NCBI GenBank assembly: GCA_030144725.1
Contig: JASKMD010000026.1
Coordinates: 5,217,640-5,281,639, forward strand
Direction: 5' to 3'
DNA length: 64,000 nt
Source of the DNA: Haematococcus lacustris
Lineage: Eukaryota > Chlorophyta > Chlorophyceae > Chlamydomonadales > Haematococcaceae
Shown here: positions 36,201-46,912 of the stretch, in pieces
Numbering within the stretch: position 1 is the stretch's first letter
Layout of the letters: each line of letters opens with the position of its first letter
Translations under genes and position numbers: made by a program
The notes under the pieces: model-generated
What the model was told of the DNA's origin: nothing
The model's database searches: none
Seen by the model: the letters and a program-made list of their open reading frames with translations, nothing else

Positions 36201-39200
36201 CTCACCGCGCTGGCGAGCAGTGCCTGCACCATCAACAGCACCGGGGGCTGGCTGGCGTGTGGTGCTGTGTTCCTGCAGGCACTGCTCGCACCATGACCCC
36301 TACCCACTCCCATACTGGCACCGTGGTGGGGCGCACCAAGATGCTGGTGCTGGGGGGAGTGAAGGGCGAGCTGGCCTCGGCTGAGATCTCTGTGCTGAAC
36401 ACCGACACCATGAAGTGGATCGTGCCCCAGGTGAGCTCCATGATCTGCTTGTCTTGATTTGCATGGAGGACTTGCATGGGGGACCTGCATGGAGGAGCTG
36501 TACCCTGACACATACTTCCCTCAGTTCTGCCCCACATGCCACATGCGGCCATGCAGCCATGCAGCGGCATGCCATGAGCAGTCACCCCTTAGGCTGCCAC
36601 TGCACTCCACCGCAAGGGGCTGGCTGCATCCCACACAAACAGGGACCGCTGCTCCTGCCACTGAACAGGAAGCCTCACCATCACCCTCTCATGGCTGTTG
36701 TCAAACTCCCTTGTCCCAACACCCAAATGCAAGAGTCTGACTGCACAGGCGTCCAGCAGGGGTATCACCAGATTCAGTGAGCACTGGGCAACAGCCAGAT
36801 CTCCCCTCACGGCACTGGCTTGCCACAGGTGAAGGGCATGGAGCGACCGCCTGTGCGACACGGCCACGCCACCTGCGCAATTCGCGAGAAGCTGTTTGTG
36901 TTTGGCGGCACCACAGCAGACGGCACGCTGCTGAACGACCTGTGGATCTATGACCAGGACGTGCTGAGCTGGACGTACGTCACCTGCTTTGGCAACCTGC
37001 CGTCCCCCCGACGAGGTAGGCAGCAGGCAGCAGCAGGAGGGGGAGAGAGGACTGGGCAGTACAAGGCTTAGGCCTGGGGTCTCCAAATCTTACCTTGACG
37101 CTGGGCCAGCGTAGCCAGGGAAGTATCAGATCATGGGTACCATGCTTGGCTTCCTTCTTCTTGTCACGGTGGGAGCAGTCCCAAGAGCCAAGACCTGTTG
37201 GCACTGCATGGGCCCCTGGCACGAGGCATGCACCCGGAATACGTAAGAGCATAACAACTAGCGCATGCTTCTCGACCTCTTGCATGCATGCAGGCAGGCA
37301 TGGGGCATGGGCAAACATGAGCGCACGGTGGCATGCAGGGGTCCACATTGACTGTGGCCTCCAGTGCCTTTAGTGCACCATGGCGATTGGTCCTGGGGGT
37401 GTGCTCATGATCCACCCTGACCCTTCCAACCCAGCTATGACAAGGCAGCTTGCTGGTAGCGGGACTGCAGGCGATGTCTGGGTGTGGGTGTGGTGGGTGT
37501 GGGGGTGGTGGGTGTGGGTATAATGGTGGTGGTGGGTGCCCGCAGGCTCCACGCTGTGCGCCACAGAGGACGGACGCCGCCTGTACATCTTTGGCGGCAA
37601 TGACGGCGAGCGCGCTCTAAACGACGTCCTGTTCTTAGAGCTGGAGAAGCTGAGCTGGACCTTGCTGCCAGTGCATGTGGGTGATGTTGAGTGCATGCAG
37701 AAGCTGTTGGTGGTGTTGAGGTCAACAAGGGTGGCAGGCCTGGCAGCACCTGGCAGTGGGTATGGCGGGTGGCTGGACAAGCATGCTTGATCACTAATAC
37801 GCCTGCTGGCAGCGGCAGCAGCTTCAACGTCATCACCAGCACCAGCAGCAACAGGAGCAGAAGAGAGCATGGCATGAAGTGCTGAAACTGCTTTTACAGT
37901 GTTTGTCGCATTCGATGGAGTTCAGAACATGATGGCAAGAGGAGTTGTAGCACTGGGCCAGGATGTCTGGTCTAGGTTCAGGGCCAGGGGCAGGGCCAAC
38001 CCGCCACTGTCCCCTCTTCCACTACTTCTCACCCTGCATCAGCACCACTGCAGGCAGGCCGTGTGAGCACCCTTGAGCTGCCTGTGTAGTGTGCGAGGTG
38101 CACACTGTGCCGTAACCCACAGCACTGGGCTGCCAGTGCTCAACACCCAGGCAGCACCTTGGGTTGCACCAGCGGCCACACCAGGCTGGCTGCTTGGCAA
38201 TGTGAGCCAACTACAACAACCTGTGACTGACCTGGGGGTCATGCCTGTGGGCATGGTGGGCATGTGGCATGGTGGGCATGTGGCATGGTGGGCATGTGGC
38301 ATGGTGGGCATGGTCGGCATGTGGCATGGTGGGCATGTGGCATGGTGGGCATGTGGCATGGTCGGCATGTGGCATGGTCGGCATGTGGCATGGTGGGCAT
38401 GTGGCATGATGGTCATGTGGCATGGTGGGCATGTGGCATGGGTGGGCATGGGGTTGGTGGTGGCGCATGCAGGTGGGCGCCCTGCCTGAGCCTCGTGAGG
38501 ACCACGTGGCCTGCATCCTGTCTAAGTACCTCATTGTCAGCGGTGGCACCACCCAGGGGGGCAGCAAGCGGCTGGGGGATGTGCAGGTGGGGCACAGCAG
38601 GCCGGGTCAGCCGCTTCTGACCGGTGGCCTGTCTGCCTGGCGGTGGAGGAGAGGGGGTGGGACGCGTGCCACTCTAAGCATTCTGTTGGTTGCATGCAGC
38701 AGCAGTGCCTGCCTCACTCACTTGCCTGCGCTGCATGAGCTCGTAGGTGCGGCAAGGGAGGTGGGGTTGGGGTAGGGTGGGGAATCAGGGTGGGGAGGTG
38801 AGAGAGGACAGCAGAGGGTGTGTGTGGTACACATGAGCTTGAAAGATGTACTTTGTTGTCATTGCCGCTACCCAGCGCGAGCCTCTAGCATAGCTGCTGT
38901 AACTGCCAGTAGGCCATGTCTCACAATTCTGGCGCATGCCTAGTGGTGCACTACCCCTATATGACCAGATGACCAGGACTGAGACCACCACACTGGATTC
39001 TCCCAAGAGGGGAGGGGCTCACCATCCTTGTGGTGACACACCACCCTTGAAGGGGCTTTCACCTGACTGTGTGGTTGACCTGTGGTGACACCCCACCCCT
39101 TGTTGTGACGCGCACACTGTGTAGCACAATGACGTGTGGTGTGGCTCCCTCACCACCATCCTGACCACCACCATGCCTTTACATGAGAGGGGATGGGCCT

Positions 39201-40606
39201 CATCGCCCTGTTGGTGACACCCCACCCCCTGTGGTGTGGCTCCCTCACCTTGCAGGTGCTAGACCTGTACTCCCCTCGCTGGGAGTGCCTGGACGATGGC
39301 TCCTACACCGCCAGCTTGCCCTGGCTGCGCTGCCGGGCCATGTACACCTGCTTCTTTGGCAACAAGCTGTTCACTCTCAAGCCCTCCATGCATGAACGGC
39401 TGTGGGAGCTGCAGGTCAGCAGGTCAGGACACTGCAAGACCTGCGGTGCCAGCACTACCGACCCTTGTCTGGAGCCGACTGACCTGGCTGCTCACGCAGT
39501 CGCACATCATGAGGAACCTGTGATCAAGTCATGCTCAATTCCTTGAACTCCCTGCCTCCCTCGCTCCCTGTCATGCTCAAACCGTGATCCCTTGAGTTCC
39601 CTGCCTGACGCTGCAGACCTCTGACGGCACCTGACCACACACGCTGCACTGATTTCACCTGACGCTGACCTGACCTGCGCCACAGCATGCAGCATGGCAT
39701 CAGCAGCGGGATGCTGAGGGCAAGCACGGTCGGCCCTGCAGGTCATGGAACTAGCGCTGCCTGAGGACATTGAGCGCCTGCGTCACTCCAAAAAGCGTGA
39801 CCTGGGCCTCAACGAGCGACTGGAGTTGTCAGATGAGGGCGTCATTGGCGTCAGCAGCCTTGAGCTGTCTTGGAGGTCAGGCACGCCCTTGTCTCAGCTG
39901 TGCCGCAGTAGCTGGGGTAGGGTTGGGGTTGGGCTGGGCACAGGTGCAGGTGCAGGTGGGGTAGGTAGTGTACGACTTTGAGAGTATACCATTGCATGCT
40001 GAAGAGTCAGTATGGATCACTGCATGCACATAGTCATGTCATAATTGGCAGTGGCACAATGCAGTTGCGTGCCTACCATTACCACTACCCACCCACGCCT
40101 TTCTCCAGTGCCCACTGCTGGGTTGGCACACAGTGTTTGTTTACATGCATTTGCTGACATTGAGCCATGCCACCGCCATATGCTAAAGGCCATGGAAGAC
40201 TTTGAGCGGGCAGGCGCAGGCTACTTTAGTTGCTACCGGCAGGCCACACGCATTGCTTTGAAGCCTAGGATGGCTGGACCACAGCAGCCTTGCGTGACGC
40301 GCTTGCACGCGACTTGGGAGCGGCGTGCTTGCATGCTGTGTCATCGTCGCATTGCATGCATGGAGATGGTTGTACTAAGATGGTTGCTGCAGGCCGCCGA
40401 CCAAGAACGCCGAGCGCATTGAGCGCTACAAGCTGATGATCGCGACCAGCACCGGGGTGGTGAAGGACGTGTACCAGGGCCGCGACACGCGCTTCCGCAT
40501 CACCGGCCTGAAGTCTAACACCGAGTACATCCTGTGCGTCAAAGCAATCTACGACGACGGCTCCTTCATTTGGAGTGAGAGCAAGGCCTACACGACGAAG
40601 CTGTGA
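33283..40606 (+). CDS. Coiled-coil / kelch-repeat / fibronectin type III protein
   Basis: Twelve exons with consistent phases: 33283..33573, 33711..33893, 34199..34320, 35328..35479, 35712..35828, 36279..36430, 36829..37015, 37546..37676, 38473..38586, 39256..39414, 39742..39875, 40393..40606; 651 residues. The start MPPKKKDDKKKADD is followed by about 230 residues of charged coiled coil (KAEEIKLRSMQLAAERLEAE, QHDLIEKQSDELKALKRQL). Five kelch blades span about 250-483, recognisable by YGGT, LGGV, FGGT, FGGN and SGGT, most on single exons. The last exon (581-651) is an FN3 domain (RITGLKSNTEYILCVKA). Kelch plus FN3 recalls host cell factor proteins. The N-terminal coiled coil and algal setting suggest a cytoskeletal or ciliary scaffold, but that is a guess. 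No enzyme motif is present. Confidence 0.85.
35581..35640. repeat. Telomere-like CCCTGA/CCCTAA hexamers in a kelch-gene intron
   Basis: About eight units of CCCTGA with one CCCTAA variant, in intron 35480..35711. The algal telomere repeat is TTTTAGGG, so this is not a telomere remnant of the expected type. Confidence 0.8.
38250..38450. repeat. 16-bp GGCATGTGGCATGGTG minisatellite in a kelch-gene intron
   Basis: About twelve imperfect units (some with GGTCGG or GATGGT variants) end just upstream of the acceptor of exon 9 (38473). Confidence 0.9.
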
Positions 40607-41004
40607 TGTGCCGAGTGCACCCTGTACACCCTGAACTTCACAAGTCGGGGCTGCTTGAGCATGGCCTGGCCTCAGTGGGCTCCACGCTCTGTGAGCCTAA
40701 ACAGGCATTAGTACGCGTTGGATGGGTCTAGTGGGCAACCGCGAGCATCAGTGAGCCTCACCGCCAAGCTCCCAAGTAACGCAAGGCAGTGTCAGGGGCT
40801 AGTTAGGCCGTGGCAAAATGCTACCGCCACCTCCTGGGCCGGCACATGCAGCAGGAAGTACGCACATCAAAAAGCTGCATGACCGGCACTGCCACCTGCT
40901 GGTTCAGGCCTGTAGGCACAAGGTCAGTGCGGACCGGCACTGCCAAAAACTTTATAGACAAGCTTTTGTCGAAAGTTTTCTGTTTGAACGGGACGTATCA
41001 GCCC
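40607..41004. other. Intergenic sequence between the kelch/FN3 gene and copy C
   Basis: No coding signature. It holds the 3' UTR of the preceding gene. The homology shared by copies C and D begins at about 41005. Confidence 0.5.
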
Positions 41005-43400
41005 CCATTGTCCCTTACTAGGGCCTCCATCTGAGCCGGACCACTAGGGATCACTAGCAGCCATTAGCGGGAATACTAGGGACCACTAGTGGCCCGACTC
41101 AAATGGTGTTAATGGGGTGTGTGGAGTATACCCAATGCACATGGTGCATGAGTGCCTACCACCTACGCTATTGCCTGACCACGAGGGCTATCGTGTAGGG
41201 TTGGCATGAAAAACATGAGCTGATTGTGTGCTGATGACAACTCAACAAAGGGGGGCACACACTACTGTGCCACAGGCTGCCGCTGCTGTTGCTAAGCCTC
41301 AGGTGGCTTGTCTCGCACCCGCTTGTATACATGCTGAGGGTACTCCTCGCCCTTGGCTGGCAGAGCTCCCTGCTGCTGCTGCTGCTGCTGTTGCTGGGCC
41401 TTAGGTGGCTTGTCTCGCAGCCGCTTGCAGCCCAGGCCTAGGTACTCCTTGCCCTTGGCTGGCAGAGTGCCCTGCTCTTGCCAGCAGCACAGCTCCAATA
41501 CTGCATTGCAGTCCCTGTCCAGCCACCTGCCTGGCTGTGGTGCTGGCTTCGGCAGCCTTGCCCTTGGCCTTGCCCCTGCCCTTGGTGGGCTGTGTAGGCT
41601 CAGCTGCCTCTGGCTCAGCCTTGGTGCGCTTGCTGCGCTTGGCTGGCGGGGGAGTGCTGGGCCCTGGCTCTGAGGCTGCTGGCTGTGTGGCCTCCTGGCT
41701 GCTGCACGGGGCCTGTGGGGGCTTGCGAGGGGCCACTACCGGGCACCACATCAGGCCCCACACTGCCTGGTCACGCTGCTGGCTCCAGGCTGGGTGTAGC
41801 AGGTCGTAGCAGGCGTAGGAGGCGGTGTTCCACTTGCCCTGCTGGGGCCTTACAGTCTGCAGGCGCGGTGTGCTGCTCATGGTCCAGCTCCTCCTCACAT
41901 GGCTGCCGGCCAATCACTGCTGAGCTGACCCGGGTGGTGCGGTGCTCATCCACTAGCACCACCCTGCCCCGCAGTTGGTCTGAGCCCCTGGGCCTGCACA
42001 CCACCTTGCAGCAGGCCCGCAACACCGCATCAGCACCCCACCCACCCCCAGTGCCAATGCTAGCAGCGCCAAAGAAGACCACCAGCTGCTTGGCACGCCC
42101 ATGGCGCTCCATGGACACCTCAGCCATGTCCTCCTCTAACTGCAGCCATGCACACAAGGCACACATGGTGGCTGACATGGTGGCACCAGGTTAGGCATGG
42201 CACAGTCAACTACTCTTTCACTTCATGCCTAAGCCACCACATCCCAGTCCCTTACCCACCCACCCACTCTCACCTTCTTGAAGAACTGCTCCAGGGCCCG
42301 GTCCTGGGCTCAGTACAGCCTAAGCCGCTGCTTTGCGCACTTGGGGTCTAGATACACCTCCCATACCGCGTCCGAGGTGGCCAGACTGACAGTGATGTGC
42401 TTCAGGTTGGCCTCCAAGGAGGTGCCAGCTGAGCTGGCTGCTGCCAGGTGCTGGAGGGGTGGCTTGATAGGTGCTAGCCACCATTGGTGTCACGGCGGGA
42501 GTTGTTCAGGCCGCTGGCATGCTTCACCGTGCTCACCTGGTATTTCGTTTCCCAGCCATCTTAGCTCTCCTGTCGTTGTTTGCCTTGAGGGGAACAAGAC
42601 GTTGGGATGGAACCAACAGGAGCGACGGTTATCACACAGCACGGAGCTCACAGTCGGCTAGGGACACACACCTTTTGGTTTCTTTGGCAGGCCCTTCTTT
42701 TGCTTGGCGCTGCCCTTCCGCTTCATCTTAGTCATCACGTGATTTGCTTTGAGACGGGCGTAGGCCTTTTTCTTTTCCTTTCCTTCACTTCATGCCCAAC
42801 CCACCACCTCTCAGTCCCTTAACCTCCCTCCCATGGACACCCATCCTCACCTTCTTAAAGAACTGCTCCAGCACCCGGTCCTGGGCTCCGTGCAGCCTCA
42901 ACCGCTCCCGTGCCCCCTTGGGGTCCAGGTACACCTCGCTGACATCGTCTGTCTCCACAGTTCTCTCAAGCTGAAACGCCTTGTTGCGAAGCTTGCCCGT
43001 GTTGAATCACCTAGCCCAGTGGCGGCTCTCTGCTGGCTTTGAGGTGAAGTCTTCTTGGACAGACCCAGATGCTTGCACACCCCATGCAACACCTTGCTGT
43101 CCAGCTTGATGAAGTGAAGGCCCACCCTGGCAATGGGGTTGAGGGTGAAGGGGGGTGGGCAGGTCAAGGTCCAGGGACCACCCCTACACTTGCCACGCTT
43201 AGGCTGCCCTGGCACAGGTGGGGTGGGGGGCTGCTGCCACTGCTCTAGCCACCTGCACACATGCACCGCATGCCGCATGCGGCAGGGCAGGGGCAGGGTG
43301 TCCTGCAGGGACCCTTGCTTCTTCATGCCCAGTAGGCGGTGATGCTTGTCGGCCTCCTCTATCAGGTCAGCCACATGCGTCTTGTCCAGGTTGGTAGCCT
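41005..43400 (-). pseudogene. Fanzor/TnpB-like nuclease, copy C (lineage 2, rearranged)
   Basis: Read from right to left: a block with LLGMKKQGSLQDTLPLPCRM and SKVLHGVCKHLG (43380-43040), an abrupt junction near 42938 that joins it to a second copy of the EVYLD/ALEQFFKK region, unrelated sequence at 42540-42780, another KK intron donor at 42274, the 134-bp intron 42273..42140, then LEEDMAEVSMERHGRAKQLVVFFGAASIG and VVLVDEHRTTRVSSAV. Further frame changes follow, and the end has in-frame glutamines and basic residues (stop near 41292). The RuvC-I segment present in copy D is absent, so the gene is dead. The 3' noncoding part (41005-41290) is well conserved with copy D and carries a hairpin. 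Confidence 0.72.
41027..41106 (-). other. Hairpin with decamer repeats near the 3' end of copy C
   Basis: Two 21-base arms (41027-41047 and 41086-41106) are complementary except for three positions. Between and within them, words such as GGACCACTAG, GGATCACTAG, CAGCCATTAG and GGACCACTAG recur every ten or eleven bases. The same structure is in copy D at 59264-59343. Confidence 0.7.
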
Positions 43401-44686
43401 GCAGCTCTGAGCTCTAGGCGTTGATGCCATACCCAAAGCTGTATGTACGCTGCATGTACGCTGTACATGTGCATGTGCATGTGCATGTGAGGGCAGGGCA
43501 GGGCAGGGCAGGGCAGGGCAGGGGCAGGGTTAGGGCAGTTCAGAGTCTATGCACCACCATCACTTGCCTCGATTGGAGTAGTACCTCAGGAGACAACCTT
43601 CAAGCAGTTGCAACTGAATGAAGGGTGCCTCCGCAGGTCGAGCAGAACCCCCGCAGCAAGCACAACGACAGCCCATGGTCGTCTCGTCGGAGAAGCTCTG
43701 GCTAGAAGGTTTGCACAAGATTGAGACATAGGACACTTTGGGCGACTACGGTGTCATGGACACGTGTCACTAGTGGTTGTACCACTGAGTGCGGTCACGT
43801 GTGAGCAGTGTTACAAAATCAATGAGAGCTGACCCCATATCGGACCTCACAACATGCACCGACAATGCACACATCTCAATTGCTTACCTCCCTCCCTTCA
43901 CTCCTTGCGCGGTTCTAACGGTTTACGACGAGGCATGCAAATGAGGTCCATAGGAGAGGCTGGGAGGTGGTGATAATGGGAGGGGGGATAGTTGGGATTG
44001 ATGCCCGAATGGCTGCGCTGCTTGTTGTTGTAGGGGCTGTTGTGACACGACCGGTTGCGCATGTTGTGCATGTTACAGTCCATGTTGTTGCTGAAGATAC
44101 CGTTGTTGACGGGATTCCCACAAGAGTGCATTGACGTCCATCACAACAACCTGCGGATGTTAGAAGCGGATGTTAAGGATGTTACGGATGTCAACGCATA
44201 TGCCGACGCGGCCAAAACCGGTCAGCACACTAGCCAACGCAACAAAAATCGATTACACCTGCAACTCGCACCTGCTTGGTTGCGGTGCGTGACTGGGTTC
44301 CGCGTGGCTAGGCCCCGACCTGGCTGCGACTGGACCTAGGAGTAATGGGTTATTGCGGAAAAGTTCGAACACACAAGCATTTCACCGCCTCACACCGTTC
44401 AAACTATGAAAAAAACACGCCCTCCAGGGCTGTGGGCTTGCCAGGAATACAAGAGGGAGCTGCAACACATCACTGCGGGGTCAAAACACCGAGGCAGTCT
44501 CGAGAGGTTCGGAGAATTCCGTTGACCGGTAGCCTCGCTAATGGGAAAAGGTGATAATGGAAGGCATGTATTCAAATCCGAGCGCAAGGTGTGTGGACAG
44601 TACTTGGCGCGCACGCAGCAACGTCGTGTATCTGACGCCGCCGCAGCTGCTCTCGCATCTCTGAGCCAGCCGTCCCGTCATCAAAC
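43401..44686. other. Unassigned sequence between copy C and TBCA
   Basis: No gene is recognised. A simple-sequence patch at 43455-43530 has CATGTG then GGGCA units. Composition is less GC-rich than in the genes. The TBCA promoter must lie at its right end. Confidence 0.5.
43455..43530. repeat. CATGTG and GGGCA microsatellites
   Basis: Four GTGCAT-type hexamers are followed by about eight GGGCA pentamers. Confidence 0.85.
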
Positions 44687-45179
44687 ATGTCGCAAGCAGA
44701 AGTGATCAAGGTGCTCAAAGTCAAAACAGCTGGGGTGAAGCGTACCCAGAAAGAATTATCCATGTACGAAAAGGACCGAGACAAAGAGCAAGGCAGAGTC
44801 GACAAGCTGAAGGCAGACGGCGCTGATTCGCATGACATCAAGCATGCGGTAATAGAGTCGCATACGCTCTTGCGTTCGTGCTTCCTGTTCCGAGCTGTGC
44901 TCTAATGCCTGTGCAGGAAAATGTACTGGCAGAGGCAGCCATGATGATTCCAGAGACACGGCAGCGACTGGCCACAGCCTTCAGTGACTTGCAGTCATAC
45001 ATGGTGCGGAGGGCCTGGGCATCCTTTCCCGCTCACCCATGTCAATGTCCTAGCCATCCCTGTTCACACCTGCCATGCCCCAACAGGCCGACAATGCAAC
45101 CGACATTCCGGCCGAAAGCGAGGAGCTGGCAGCAGCAAAGGAGATCATAGCAGCAGTGGAGTCATTGTTCAAGACATGA
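44687..45179 (+). CDS. TBCA: Tubulin-folding cofactor A
   Basis: Three exons in phase 0: 44687..44848, 44917..45003, 45087..45179, giving 113 residues (the family is about 100-115). The three-helix signature is clear: KVKTAGVKRTQKELSMYEKD, then DIKHAV-ENVLAEAAMMIPET, RQRLATAFSDLQSYM, and a final ELAAAKEIIAAVESL. Known role: cytosolic chaperone that captures released beta-tubulin in the tubulin-folding pathway. It is the only intact gene between two Fanzor-like relics. Confidence 0.95.
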
Positions 45180-45947
45180 GTCAGCCACAGTGGTGGTCAG
45201 CACTGGCTTGCCTGGCAGGAGCCAGACAACACCACTGGCCTTGTCTTGGGGCCTGATGTGCTGGCACAGCACCCAGATCCTGCGATATCCTACCAGGGGG
45301 TGGCACACACAGCAACCACAGGCACAGCAGAGACGGCCAGATGACTGCATCGCATCTGGCAGCGCTGTATAATACCCTAAAAGGAGCAGCCTCAAGGCAC
45401 AGTTGCAGCAGCAGCCCAATGGTCTGTACCCTTTCACCCCTCCTGCTACACCTACTCCACCTGCTCAGCCTCTTCCAGCTGGTCCATGTCCCCGTGCAAC
45501 TGCCCTTCAACACCCTTCCCCTGCCTGCTGTGGAGCTGCGAGCTGGTGTGCGGACTTATTAACGTCTTCATGTCTTGCCTTGAAGGCTAGTCTGTTTGCA
45601 TCTTTGGTTTTGGTTTGCATCAGCCTTCAGCCTGGTATGCTGCTTGGGCAATGATATCTCCGACTTTTGGCATGACTGCGTCAACAAAGTAAGGTGCACA
45701 CTAATCTGACATGAAAGCCCTATGTGATCCTCTGCTTCTGGTATTTCTCCAGCAAGCATCAGTGGCTGGGCACTCGCACAACTTACAGCGCCTATCCTCA
45801 TAGGATTGTGTAATGTGCAAGGGAATGATCGTGTAATGGATCTCATTTCCGCCCCACTTGCCGGTTGCCGGCACTCCGATTCGATGGCGACCTGATGCAC
45901 CCCCTAGCACGACCACTCCACTTTAATAATGTTGCTGAATCCCTGAG
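45180..45947. other. Intergenic sequence between TBCA and copy E
   Basis: It holds the TBCA 3' end. A segment at about 45555-45640 resembles BRE1 intron sequence at 7240-7335, including a 22-base stretch with one mismatch (45581-45602 versus 7265-7286). From about 45850 the sequence matches the upstream region of copy A, so the 5' end of copy E lies here. Confidence 0.5.
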
Positions 45948-46735
45948 ATGCCGCCGAAAAGGAAAAGGAAACGCAAGCGCCCCGTCTCCCCCGCACAGAG
46001 TGCAGCCGGTAAGCCGCTAAGCTCGACGAAAGGCTAGTCCCCCCTCCCGACGCGACGCAGTGTGTACCACGCGACATTGCGACTCCGTGCGCGTGTGCTG
46101 TGCCGTCCCATGTCATGCAGGTGCCAGTGGCAGTGAGCAGCAAGAGGATGAGGGGCAGGGACAGGGTGCGCAGGAAGTGATTGCAGAGCGGCGCCAGGTT
46201 ATCAAGGCAGCCTTTCGCGGCCTTGTGGAGGCAGCACGGCCTGACCTGAGCCCAGAGGAAGCCGATGCAGTGGTGGCACAGGTCAACCAGCGCATGACCA
46301 TGCTACTCCAGTGCTTCCTAGGCCAGCCCACTCCAGGCTTCCCAGCAGCAGGTCCAGCCCCATGCCCCCCTCCCCCACCTGACCCAGCCTGCCCTCCCTA
46401 CTCTCACCCCCGCCTCCCCACACGCAGCTCCCCCCGCAATGCAGCCCCCCCAGCCCAGCTGCCTCCCCCAGTTCAGCTGGACATTGAGGATCCCAACCTG
46501 CTGCCACAGATCAAGGCTGCCATGGACCTGCTCACCAATGCTAGTGTGCAGGAGCTCCTGATGCGTGGCCCCCACCACAGCCGCATCAGGCTGCTGCCCG
46601 GTGAGGTGGCCATGTTTGAGCAGCCCAGCAGTGCCTGGCCAGTTGCCAAGCTTCAGGAGCTGGACCAGGTGCACCTGCAAGGCGACAATAACTCCCTCAA
46701 TGCCAACGCAACCAAAATCAGAACAGACTGGAGTA
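45948..46735 (+). pseudogene. Fanzor/TnpB-like nuclease, copy E (N-terminal fragment)
   Basis: Exon 1 (45948..46008) encodes MPPKRKRKRKRPVSP, a strong basic nuclear-localisation-like start. A GT-AG phase-1 intron (46009..46120) follows. The open frame from 46121 carries a helical segment (VIAERRQVIKAAFRGLVEAA), a proline-rich linker, MDLLTNASVQELLMRGPHH, EVAMFEQPSSAWPVAKLQEL and NSLNANATKI. At about 46721 similarity to copies A and B stops abruptly, so the RuvC domain is absent. This is the cleanest view of the lineage-1 N-terminus. It ends about 180 bp before the ETFA start codon. Confidence 0.75.
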
Positions 46736-46912
46736 AGCGCTGCACATGGCGGTTGGTGGATGGCCGACCTGATCACCTGGGGGATGGGTGAGCCGTGTCA
46801 TCCTTCTGGCTTGTCCCAGTACCCCTTCAATCGACTTGAAAGCTGCATGGGGTTAGGGTTCTCGACGGCCATTTTGTTGTGACTGAAATTATCGAGTGTT
46901 GGTTCATAGAGC

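Noticed and set aside
38250..38450. Possible CRISPR-like array
   Set aside because: The units are contiguous with no unique spacers, and the setting is a eukaryotic intron. The same holds for the 13-bp and 26-bp arrays.
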